Origin: Paenibacillus sp. FSL H8-0079
Lineage (GTDB): Bacteria; Bacillota; Bacilli; Paenibacillales; Paenibacillaceae
DNA: 64,000 bases
Assembly (NCBI RefSeq): GCF_037991315.1
Contig: NZ_CP150300.1
Span: 682,001-746,000, forward strand
Direction: 5' to 3'
The notes beneath the pieces are model-generated. The model saw only the letters and a program-made list of their open reading frames with translations. It was not told the origin of the DNA and ran no database searches. Positions 56,876 through 64,000 of the stretch are shown here, piece by piece. Both the position numbers and the translations under genes were made by a program. Every line of letters begins with the position of its first letter. Position 1 is the first letter of the stretch.

Positions 56876-57865
56876 ATGTCTTATATTCGAATGGAACATG
56901 AACATGCGGTTGAATTGTTAAACAGGGTCATGAAGCGTGTTGAAAGTGTGATTATTGGCAAAAAACAAGAGATTCGTTATGTCCTCACTGCAATGCTTAG
57001 TGGGGGTCATGTACTTCTGGAAGATGTGCCGGGTACCGGGAAAACGATGCTGGTTCGTGCTGTTGCTTCTGCGCTGGATTGCTCTATGGGGCGGATTCAG
57101 TTCACGTCCGATGTGATGCCGGCAGATGTGACGGGCACTTCAATCTATCAACCCCATACAGCTGAATTCAAGTTTCGGCCCGGGCCCGTCATGTCCAACA
57201 TCGTCCTCGCTGATGAAATAAATCGGGCTTCACCCCGTACCCAGTCTGCCCTCCTGGAGGCAATGGAGGAACGACGTATTACGGTTGATGGCACAACCTA
57301 TGCCTTGCCACGCCCCTTCTTTCTGCTGGCGACACAGAATCCGTTACAGTTCGAGGGTACGTACCGTCTGCCAGAAGCTCAGTTGGATCGATTTATCATG
57401 AGGATTGGACTGGGGTATCCCGATCCGGAACAGGAATTGGAATTGTTAACCCGCATGCAAAATAGAGAAGCGATTGATGATCTTCGCCCCGTCCTGCTTG
57501 CGGAAGAGGTCGTAGCTATGCAGCGTGAAGTCAAACAGGTACATGTTGATCCGGTCGTCAAACAGTATCTGGTGGCAGTTGCTGTGGCCTCTCGCAGCCT
57601 TCCGGCGGTAAGACTGGGCATCAGCCCGCGTGGAACACTGGCCTGGATGGCTGCGGCGCAGTCATATGCTTACCTTCAAGGACGCAGTTATGTCATTCCG
57701 GATGATGTGAAAGAGGTCGCTGTGCCTGTTCTTTCCCATCGTATTCAATTGAAGGCTCAGAACAGAGCGGAGATTTGGGGGCAAGTACAAGTCATTGAAG
57801 AAGCATTGTCATCGGTCCCGGTGCCTGTACAAATGGCATCACAGGGAAGGGGACGTAGGCAATGA
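56876..57865 (+). CDS. MoxR-family AAA ATPase
   Basis: 329 residues. Walker A EDVPGTGKTMLVRA, Walker B VLADEINRASPRTQSALL, sensor TQNPLQFEGTYRLPEAQLDRF and the C-terminal lid RLGISPRGTLAWMAAAQSYA. MoxR ATPases act as chaperones that assemble protein complexes with DUF58 partners. ATG 56876 has AAGGAGAT 8 nt upstream; an earlier ATG at 56846 lacks one. The stop overlaps the next start by 4 nt. Confidence 0.92.
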   Translation: MSYIRMEHEHAVELLNRVMKRVESVIIGKKQEIRYVLTAMLSGGHVLLEDVPGTGKTMLVRAVASALDCSMGRIQFTSDVMPADVTGTSIYQPHTAEFKFRPGPVMSNIVLADEINRASPRTQSALLEAMEERRITVDGTTYALPRPFFLLATQNPLQFEGTYRLPEAQLDRFIMRIGLGYPDPEQELELLTRMQNREAIDDLRPVLLAEEVVAMQREVKQVHVDPVVKQYLVAVAVASRSLPAVRLGISPRGTLAWMAAAQSYAYLQGRSYVIPDDVKEVAVPVLSHRIQLKAQNRAEIWGQVQVIEEALSSVPVPVQMASQGRGRRQ

Positions 57866-59121
57866 ATGCGCTGGGACAACGGATTTTGAGTGCTGCCTTG
57901 GTGGTGGCTTTCGCTTCCTTGTATCAGTGGCGTGGGGGCAAAGCGGCGTTATTTCTATCCATTATGGCTTTCTTGATGTTCGCAGGAGGTCTGCTTCTTC
58001 ATTGGTTCAGACCACGGCGTATTAATATCCGTCGGAAAATGCACGCGAGCCGGATTGAGGCAGGTGAGCGGGTACGGGTTCTGGTCGAGCTGGAATTCGA
58101 ATGCCGTATTCCATTGCTATGGATCGTTCTGTGTGAAAACACCCCTGCAGGTGTTCATCGCAAATTGATTTTTCCGGGAACACGTCGTCAATTTACCTAT
58201 CAATATGAATGTTCTGGTTTACGCAGAGGAGTCTACAGATGGAATACAGGAAGATTGTACTGGGGGGATATATTTGGCTGGAATACGCTCTCCGCAGAGA
58301 CCACAGGCGACACGCCCTTGATTGTTGTTCCTCAAGCAACGGCTTGGGGGACAGGGGATTCGGTAGAATCTGCAGCCATGATCGAAGGGACGCTGTCTGA
58401 ACGGAGAAACAGCCAGGCAAACCGTAGTCCTGAATTCCGTGAATATCAGCCGGGGGACCCGCTGGGACGTGTTCATTGGAAAAGCACAGCCAAAACGGGT
58501 CGACTTCAGACCTTTTTGCCCGAAACCACGGATTTAGCTTCGCTGGGCATCTTTGTGTATGAAGCCGCGTCGGGTTACGACGTGAAACAGGCGGAGATCA
58601 TGGATTCACCTGCCTTTGAACGTGTGGTTTGTGCAGCTGCCCGCTGGATTCATACGGCAGAACGGGATGACATCCCTTATCATCTGTGGATGGAAGGCGG
58701 CAATGAGAGCTACGCTGCACAAGATCATTGGCAACAGGGACCATTCCATGTAGATGATGAGAATCATGGACTGGACAAGCTTGCGGGGGCACGAATATCC
58801 AAGGCACAGTCTGTTTCTATTTCGCTTTGCACGGAGATGTTGGATAGACTGGCGAGCGGGTCGCAAATTGTAGTTCTCACAGGTAAGCTGGATCAGGCTC
58901 TGGCGGAATGGATCATGTCTGCAATGGGGTTGGGTTACCGCGTAGAGGTGCAGCTGACTGAAGCGACTCAGTTAAGATCAACGGATCGATTGATGAATGG
59001 ATTGGAATATGACAGTTTGAGCGTGGAGCAGCTTCGTCACAGCGGGGTGTCGATCCATTCGGTTACAGACCATGCGTTATCTTCAATGGGAAAGGCGGAG
59101 GTAACGGATGTGGGAGCGTAA
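57862..59121 (+). CDS. DUF58-domain protein
   Basis: 419 residues. Two N-terminal membrane segments (RILSAALVVAFASLYQW, FLSIMAFLMFAGGLLLHWF) and a DUF58 motif EFREYQPGDPLGRVHWKSTA. Partner of the MoxR ATPase (overlap ATGA). The transglutaminase gene follows with a 14-nt overlap. These trios are common in Firmicutes; the substrate is unknown. Confidence 0.85.
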   Translation: MNALGQRILSAALVVAFASLYQWRGGKAALFLSIMAFLMFAGGLLLHWFRPRRINIRRKMHASRIEAGERVRVLVELEFECRIPLLWIVLCENTPAGVHRKLIFPGTRRQFTYQYECSGLRRGVYRWNTGRLYWGDIFGWNTLSAETTGDTPLIVVPQATAWGTGDSVESAAMIEGTLSERRNSQANRSPEFREYQPGDPLGRVHWKSTAKTGRLQTFLPETTDLASLGIFVYEAASGYDVKQAEIMDSPAFERVVCAAARWIHTAERDDIPYHLWMEGGNESYAAQDHWQQGPFHVDDENHGLDKLAGARISKAQSVSISLCTEMLDRLASGSQIVVLTGKLDQALAEWIMSAMGLGYRVEVQLTEATQLRSTDRLMNGLEYDSLSVEQLRHSGVSIHSVTDHALSSMGKAEVTDVGA

Positions 59122-61471
59122 TGGAAATGATCGACCGAATTCTACTGTGGCTGACAAAGAGTCGACAGCCCGTCTGAGAATAGAATCGGCCCATTCTGTA
59201 TATGAAGCTGTGAACAAGACATTGGTAACCGATTTGAATGATGAAGGACATGTTGCAGTACCTGTGCTGTACAACATTTTTATTTCGGCCATTTTACTCA
59301 TACTGTCTCTGGAATGGATATATCCTGTTACGTCATCGAATCAGCCGGGCAGTGAACGGTTCTTGTCCGTGATGGCGGGATTAACGGGAGCTTTGCTGCT
59401 CGCGGGGTTAATTCGTACAGGCTGGGTCACGGGAGTACTGATCCGATTGTTCATTGCACTCGCTGCTCTATGTCTGATGTACGGAGGAAGTGATCCTGCC
59501 CGTTGGGCAGTTGCATACCCGGGAATACTTTCAGAGGATATGCACACTTATATGAATAACTGGCGATTCCATTCGATTAGTACAGAAACGAGAGGTTTGT
59601 TCATGATGTGCGGCTGGAGCATGCTCATGGCTTCGGTGCAATCCCTTGTATTGCACCGTCGAAGCGTTATGCTGTTTTGCAGTGCAACGCTGCTCTATTT
59701 GCTTCTGCTCGAATCCTTTGCTGGGCTGGATGTGTATGCTTCAGTGATACGGTCTGTCCTATGGATTTTTCTTATTCAGGCTCTGCTTCAGCTACTTCGT
59801 CTTAACGGGGGAGTTACTACCCCGAGTTATCGCAGCAGTCCCTATGGCCGTTGGAGTGTGGTAACCATTGTGGCTTCCGCAGGTATGGTGCTTTTCTCTG
59901 CATTACCCGGTCAGTTCGCTTCCATACCTCAACCGGAACGCATTTCCCTAGAAAAGATGGGTGAACGCTTAGCTCGCTGGGCAGGTTATACGCAGAACAA
60001 TAGTATCCCTGCTGCAACGGCGGTCACGGGATATAGCACAGCGGATGCGCCCATGGGAGCACCTTTGGTGCAGGGGAATTCCATCTTTTTTACGGCGAAA
60101 AGTCCGGAAGTGACGTATTGGCGAGGAGAGACTCGTTCATATTATAACGGTAGTACCTGGAGTGATCCTGGTCAAAGCTTCGAGACGGCGAGTCCGTCCG
60201 GATTGCTGCGCACAGATGGATGGGAGAATCCAACCTTTTGGAATCGCATTCGCCAAACCGTTACGATGCAGCGAGAGTGGAAAGGACCGAATCCACTCTT
60301 TACCGGGGGCATACCGGTCGACGTATCGTTCCAGGATAAGAACAAGGATAATCAGGAGAACATGCTTTCTTTGCTGTCTAATCGTGAGTCGGCAACATTG
60401 TGGCTCGCAGGCTCCGGAAACGATAAGATGGTTAAAAATTATTCTGCAGACGTCATGGTTTCTGTGGCATCCCCGGAACAGTTACGTCTGCTTGGGGAAA
60501 CGAATAAAGAGAAAGATCCGGCAGCCATTCGTAGGACATATCTGCAACTACCCGCGACACTTCCTGGTCGAGTGCAGAGTCTCGCCAAGGAAATCATACA
60601 AGGGAGCGATACCCGTTATGATGCTGTGCAGGCTGTAAAGACTTATCTGGCTGCACATGCCGAATATACGCTAGATACCCGTATGCCACCGCGTGGAACA
60701 GATTTTGTGGACGATTTTCTATTCGTCACACGGCAGGGATATTGTAATCATTTCTCGACAGCCATGATTGTGTTACTTCGTGCGGAGGGGATTCCTGCAC
60801 GCTGGGTTAAAGGCTTTGGGCCTGGAGTAGCTGACCCGGAAATACCTGGTCAGTACATGATTTCCCAAGGAGATGCACATTCTTGGGTAGAGGTGTATTT
60901 TCCAGGTGCAGGCTGGATGCCGTTCGAGGCTACGCCAGGCTTCACCATGGCGCAAGGCGCGGGCGAAGATGTCGCGGCGCTCGCCGGGCCGCAGCCTGTT
61001 GCGGAGACTCCGCCGTACATGGGCGGCGGAGTGGGTTACGCGGGCGCATGGCTGCTCGCCCGCGCACGGGCCCTTGCCGCGGAGCCATGGCTCGCGGCAG
61101 GGCTTGTGGCAGCGGCCCTGCTGGGCGCCGCTGCTCTGGTCCGCATGCGGCGGCTACGCCCCGCGCTGCGGATCAGGCTGCTGCTGGCGTGGCCACGCAG
61201 CAGCTTCCCGGACCGCGAGCGGCTGCTGGGCGCCGCCGCTCCGGTCTGGACCGCGCTCGCGCGCCGGTACGGCCCGCGGCCGCCGGGTATGACGCTGCGT
61301 GAATATGCAGCGTCACCGGCATTGGCCGCAGGCGCGGACGGCGCGGACATCGCGCGGTTTGCAGCCGACTGGGAACGGCTGCTGTACGGGCCAGACCGTC
61401 CGCTGCGCGCGGACAGTCTGGACTTCCTGCGCCGGGCACTTCGTTTGGCCCAGCGCTTACAGGCGTTGTAA
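59108..61471 (+). CDS. TgpA-like transglutaminase membrane protein
   Basis: 787 residues. Five or more N-terminal membrane segments (residues 55-230, as IFISAILLILSLEWIYPV), then an external transglutaminase core: Cys in RQGYCNHFSTAMIVLL, His in GDAHSWVEVYFPGAG and Asp-like FEATPGF. One further membrane segment follows (WLAAGLVAAALLGAAALV), then a DUF4129-like tail with LTLREYA-type GMTLREYAAS. The last 500 bases are far richer in G and C than the rest and code for Ala/Arg-rich sequence. GGAGG precedes the ATG. Last gene of the operon with moxR and DUF58. Confidence 0.88.
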   Translation: MWERNGNDRPNSTVADKESTARLRIESAHSVYEAVNKTLVTDLNDEGHVAVPVLYNIFISAILLILSLEWIYPVTSSNQPGSERFLSVMAGLTGALLLAGLIRTGWVTGVLIRLFIALAALCLMYGGSDPARWAVAYPGILSEDMHTYMNNWRFHSISTETRGLFMMCGWSMLMASVQSLVLHRRSVMLFCSATLLYLLLLESFAGLDVYASVIRSVLWIFLIQALLQLLRLNGGVTTPSYRSSPYGRWSVVTIVASAGMVLFSALPGQFASIPQPERISLEKMGERLARWAGYTQNNSIPAATAVTGYSTADAPMGAPLVQGNSIFFTAKSPEVTYWRGETRSYYNGSTWSDPGQSFETASPSGLLRTDGWENPTFWNRIRQTVTMQREWKGPNPLFTGGIPVDVSFQDKNKDNQENMLSLLSNRESATLWLAGSGNDKMVKNYSADVMVSVASPEQLRLLGETNKEKDPAAIRRTYLQLPATLPGRVQSLAKEIIQGSDTRYDAVQAVKTYLAAHAEYTLDTRMPPRGTDFVDDFLFVTRQGYCNHFSTAMIVLLRAEGIPARWVKGFGPGVADPEIPGQYMISQGDAHSWVEVYFPGAGWMPFEATPGFTMAQGAGEDVAALAGPQPVAETPPYMGGGVGYAGAWLLARARALAAEPWLAAGLVAAALLGAAALVRMRRLRPALRIRLLLAWPRSSFPDRERLLGAAAPVWTALARRYGPRPPGMTLREYAASPALAAGADGADIARFAADWERLLYGPDRPLRADSLDFLRRALRLAQRLQAL

Positions 61472-61635
61472 CACAAGGATGTTACAACAAGGACGCCACA
61501 CAACCTGTCGTTAGTTAACTCTCGCTATCGCTTTCCGAGACAGTTTGGCGGGTTGTTGACGGATGATGATTATCACTGGCGCCTCTATTCTATTGTTTAC
61601 TGTGCCGTGTTTGTTGATCGTTGCATGCCATACAT
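61472..61635. other. Intergenic region after the transglutaminase gene
   Basis: Non-coding; contains no clear element. Confidence 0.4.
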
Positions 61636-61674
61636 AAGACGCCTTTCTCGCTATGCTGAGAACGAGGCGTCTTT
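61636..61674. terminator. Hairpin terminator upstream of guaA
   Basis: AAGACGCCT..TCTC pairs with GAGA..AGGCGTCTT; the T-run is short (TTTCC). Confidence 0.6.
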
Positions 61675-61792
61675 CCACGATCATACACTTGAACCATCAT
61701 CTTGCTGCCAAGCTTTCTATTCGAAATTTCATATTCAGAGGTATTCGGTAACCCTTGTTTTGAAATGTCGAAAAAAGGAGTTTCGCCTTTCC

Positions 61793-61822
61793 TTGACGGT
61801 ATGTTTTGTCGTTGCGTATAAT
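61793..61822 (+). promoter_or_regulatory. Sigma-A promoter of guaA
   Basis: -35 TTGACG (61793-61798), 18-bp spacer, -10 TATAAT (61817-61822). The predicted leader is only about 25 nt, so there is no room for a purine riboswitch; none was found. Confidence 0.7.
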
Positions 61823-61852
61823 TAGCTTCATTGAATTGAGGGAGGCACGGTT

Positions 61853-63391
61853 ATGAATAAGCAGAATGAAATTGTGGTTGTCCTTGACTTCGGGGGCCAA
61901 TACAACCAGTTAATCGCCAGAAGAATCCGGGATCTTGGCGTATACAGCGAGCTTTTGCCGTATAATACACCGGCGGAAAAGATCGCAGAAATAGCACCAA
62001 AAGGAATCGTATTTTCGGGTGGTCCGTCGAGCGTATATGCTGAGAACGCTCCGCACGTGGACCCGGCTGTCTATGACCTAGGCTTGCCGATCTTTGGTAT
62101 CTGCTACGGAATGCAGCTTATGGCCCAGCAACTCGAAGGTAAAGTAGAACGTTCCGAGAAGCGAGAGTACGGTAAAGCAGACCTTGAGTTTGCCGCTGGC
62201 TCTACACTGGCAAAAGGCATTGAAGGCGAACATACCGTATGGATGAGTCACGGTGACCACGTGGTTACACTTCCTCCAGGTTTCAAACTGGATGCAGGCA
62301 CGGAAAGTGCGCCAATCGCTGCCATGAGCGACGATGAGCGTAAATTGTATGCTGTTCAGTTCCATCCGGAAGTACGTCACTCTGTTCGCGGTAACGACAT
62401 GATTCGTAACTTCCTGTTCGAAGTTTGTGGTTGCGAAGGTAACTGGACGATGGAGACATTCATCGATGACACGATCAAAGACATTCGTGAAAAAGTTGGC
62501 GACAGTAAAGTGCTGTGTGCGCTTAGCGGCGGTGTAGATTCTTCCGTTGTAGCTGCATTGCTTCACAAAGCCATTGGTGATCAACTGACATGTATGTTTA
62601 TCGACCACGGTCTGTTGCGTAAAGGCGAAGCAGAAAGTGTAATGGAGACGTTTGTCGGCAAATTCGACATGAAAGTTGTCAAAATTGATGCACAAGAGCG
62701 CTTTATGTCCAAACTGGCTGGCGTGGATGATCCAGAACAAAAACGTAAAATCATCGGTAACGAGTTTATTTACGTATTTGATGAAGAGTCCAAGCAGTTC
62801 GATGACTTTGCATTCCTGGCGCAAGGTACACTGTATACGGACATCGTAGAAAGTGGTACAGCAACTGCACAGACGATCAAATCCCACCACAACGTGGGAG
62901 GTCTGCCTGAGGACATGAACTTTAAACTGATCGAGCCACTGAACACGCTGTTCAAGGATGAAGTGCGTAAAGTGGGTACCGAGTGTGGCCTGCCGGACGA
63001 AATTGTTCACCGTCAGCCGTTCCCTGGTCCGGGTCTTGCGATCCGTGTTCTTGGGGAGGTTACTGAAGAGAAACTCACCATCGTTCGTGATTCAGACTAC
63101 ATCCTGCGTGAAGAGATTGCCAAAGCCGGTCTCGACCGCGAAATCTGGCAGTACTTCACAGCCCTGCCGAACATGAAGAGTGTCGGCGTTATGGGTGATG
63201 CACGTACGTACTCCTACACTGTAGGTATTCGTGCCGTAACTTCCATCGATGGTATGACTGCGGACTGGGCACGTATCCCTTGGGATGTGCTGGAGAAAAT
63301 CTCCGTACGGATCGTTAACGAAGTCGATAACGTAAACCGTATCGTGTATGACGTAACTTCGAAACCGCCTGCAACAATCGAGTGGGAGTGA
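61853..63391 (+). CDS. guaA: GMP synthase (glutamine-hydrolysing)
   Basis: 512 residues. It makes GMP from XMP. The N-terminal glutamine amidotransferase has catalytic Cys in [12 protein letters not shown] and His/Glu in [10 protein letters not shown]. The ATP pyrophosphatase part has [17 protein letters not shown], and the C terminus has the [14 protein letters not shown] and KPPATIEWE end. GGGAGG precedes the ATG. Its 3' end is a known entry site of genomic islands in bacteria. Confidence 0.97.
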   Translation: MNKQNEIVVVLDFGGQYNQLIARRIRDLGVYSELLPYNTPAEKIAEIAPKGIVFSGGPSSVYAENAPHVDPAVYDLGLPIFGICYGMQLMAQQLEGKVERSEKREYGKADLEFAAGSTLAKGIEGEHTVWMSHGDHVVTLPPGFKLDAGTESAPIAAMSDDERKLYAVQFHPEVRHSVRGNDMIRNFLFEVCGCEGNWTMETFIDDTIKDIREKVGDSKVLCALSGGVDSSVVAALLHKAIGDQLTCMFIDHGLLRKGEAESVMETFVGKFDMKVVKIDAQERFMSKLAGVDDPEQKRKIIGNEFIYVFDEESKQFDDFAFLAQGTLYTDIVESGTATAQTIKSHHNVGGLPEDMNFKLIEPLNTLFKDEVRKVGTECGLPDEIVHRQPFPGPGLAIRVLGEVTEEKLTIVRDSDYILREEIAKAGLDREIWQYFTALPNMKSVGVMGDARTYSYTVGIRAVTSIDGMTADWARIPWDVLEKISVRIVNEVDNVNRIVYDVTSKPPATIEWE

Positions 63392-63504
63392 TCTGGGTAG
63401 TTTTCAATTGATTAATGACTGTAAAGCCTTACTGTATAAGGGTTTGTAGACAACGGTTGAAAATTTCATTTCATTCACCTGCAACTATTGGTCTTTAAAA
63501 ATTA

Positions 63505-63547
63505 CTCTCTTTTATTTGTGTTATTTCACAAATAGAGGGGAGTTTTT
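63505..63547 (+). terminator. Terminator of guaA, overlapping the integrase ribosome site
   Basis: ACTCTCT..ATTTGTG pairs with CACAAAT..GGGGAGT (loop TTATTT), then seven T. The integrase ATG is directly after the T-run, and the GGGGAG ribosome site is part of the 3' stem. Confidence 0.65.
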
Positions 63548-63549
63548 TT

Positions 63550-64000
63550 ATGTCAAGAATCAATGAATTAATTGATGACTTTAAGCTGAATCAAGAAATC
63601 CAAGGTAGAAAAAAGGAATATATTACTGGTTGTATGTATCGCTTGCATCGTTGGATGGAGTTCACTAAGGAGCAACTAGAAATCGAGGAAGCCGAAGACG
63701 TGACTTCAATGCATATTAAGAAATACATTCAGCATTGTCAGAGTAGAGGTAAAGAAGCCAATATTACAATCAACGGTCATATCGCTACAATCAAAGTTTT
63801 TTTCCAGACTCTTGTTGATGAGGAATATATAGATGAGAAGGATAATCCTATGCGGAGAATTAAGAACTTGAAGGAAGAGAAGCGGGTAATCATCACATTC
63901 AATGATGAAGAAGTAAAGCGTATCATCAATGATGTGGATGAAGTAACCTACTCTAATATAAGGGATAAGTTAATTCTTATCATGCTATTTGATACTGGGA
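63550..64000 (+). CDS. Tyrosine recombinase / integrase, N-terminal part (cut by window end)
   Basis: The frame begins MSRINELIDDFKLNQEIQG and is open to the last base (about 150 residues). The N-terminal SAM-like (core-binding) domain is seen: YITGCMYRLHRWMEFTKEQL, a middle HIATIKVFFQTLVDEEYI and NPMRRIKNLKEEKR, then the start of the catalytic domain (ITFNDEEVKRIINDV, RDKLILIMLFDTG). The catalytic Arg/His/Arg/Tyr residues fall outside the window. AGGGGAG precedes the ATG at about 7 nt. Its position next to guaA suggests it belongs to an integrated element. Confidence 0.8.
   Translation, partial: MSRINELIDDFKLNQEIQGRKKEYITGCMYRLHRWMEFTKEQLEIEEAEDVTSMHIKKYIQHCQSRGKEANITINGHIATIKVFFQTLVDEEYIDEKDNPMRRIKNLKEEKRVIITFNDEEVKRIINDVDEVTYSNIRDKLILIMLFDTG

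Noticed and set aside
61750..61852. Purine riboswitch before guaA
   Set aside because: No aptamer core sequences, and the leader is too short.
62078..63010. Open frame of 310 codons opposite guaA
   Set aside because: Shadow of a well-conserved gene with no ribosome site and no recognisable sequence.

Overview
The window looks like the chromosome of a Paenibacillus-type, spore-forming Firmicute. The reasons are an S-layer-homology (SLH) surface protein, two gerA-type spore-germinant receptor operons, strong AAGGAGG ribosome binding sites with several TTG or GTG starts, a YesM/YesN-type two-component pair beside a sugar ABC importer, and secreted enzymes carrying copper-amine-oxidase-N-like stalk domains. 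All calls come from reading the sequence; no database was searched. Genus is inference, and base composition is mid-range except where noted.

Layout. 1-8.2 kb: 3' end of an SLH protein, a superoxide dismutase with an extra helical domain, a membrane-anchored hydrolase, an IclR regulator, and thiC behind a TPP riboswitch. 8.2-13.3 kb: two small proteins, a racemase-like protein, an IS110-family insertion sequence, and a WYL regulator with a zinc-ribbon/effector-binding protein. 13.4-16.7 kb: a vanR-vanS-vanY-vanZ-like cluster without vanHAX. 16.9-17.7 kb: two AT-rich unknown genes between two related terminators. 17.8-26.1 kb: housekeeping genes, namely aconitase, an amidase-domain protein, ddl, uvsE and an inositol monophosphatase. 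26.3-27.7 kb: a secreted SGNH hydrolase.

27.9-36.7 kb is a probable pectin (rhamnogalacturonan) uptake locus: sensor kinase, AraC-type regulator, a cre site, binding protein, two permeases, a rhamnogalacturonan-acetylesterase-like enzyme and a small ASRT-family protein. 36.8-40.5 kb is a gerB-gerA-gerC operon. It is followed by an EamA transporter divergent from a MocR regulator, hemL, an LCP cell-wall ligase, a three-gene ABC exporter and bcp. 49.1-54.4 kb is a second germination operon, in the order gerA, gerC, small membrane protein, gerB, gerB. Next come dedA, a polysaccharide deacetylase, a MoxR/DUF58/transglutaminase operon and guaA. At the right edge a tyrosine recombinase begins just after guaA, which suggests the start of an integrated island.

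The least explained signal is a structured element present twice, at about 25669-25777 and 36121-36233. Both copies share a conserved core and a bulged hairpin. The outer stems pair in both copies although their sequences differ, and each copy ends exactly 65 nt before a start codon on the same strand.
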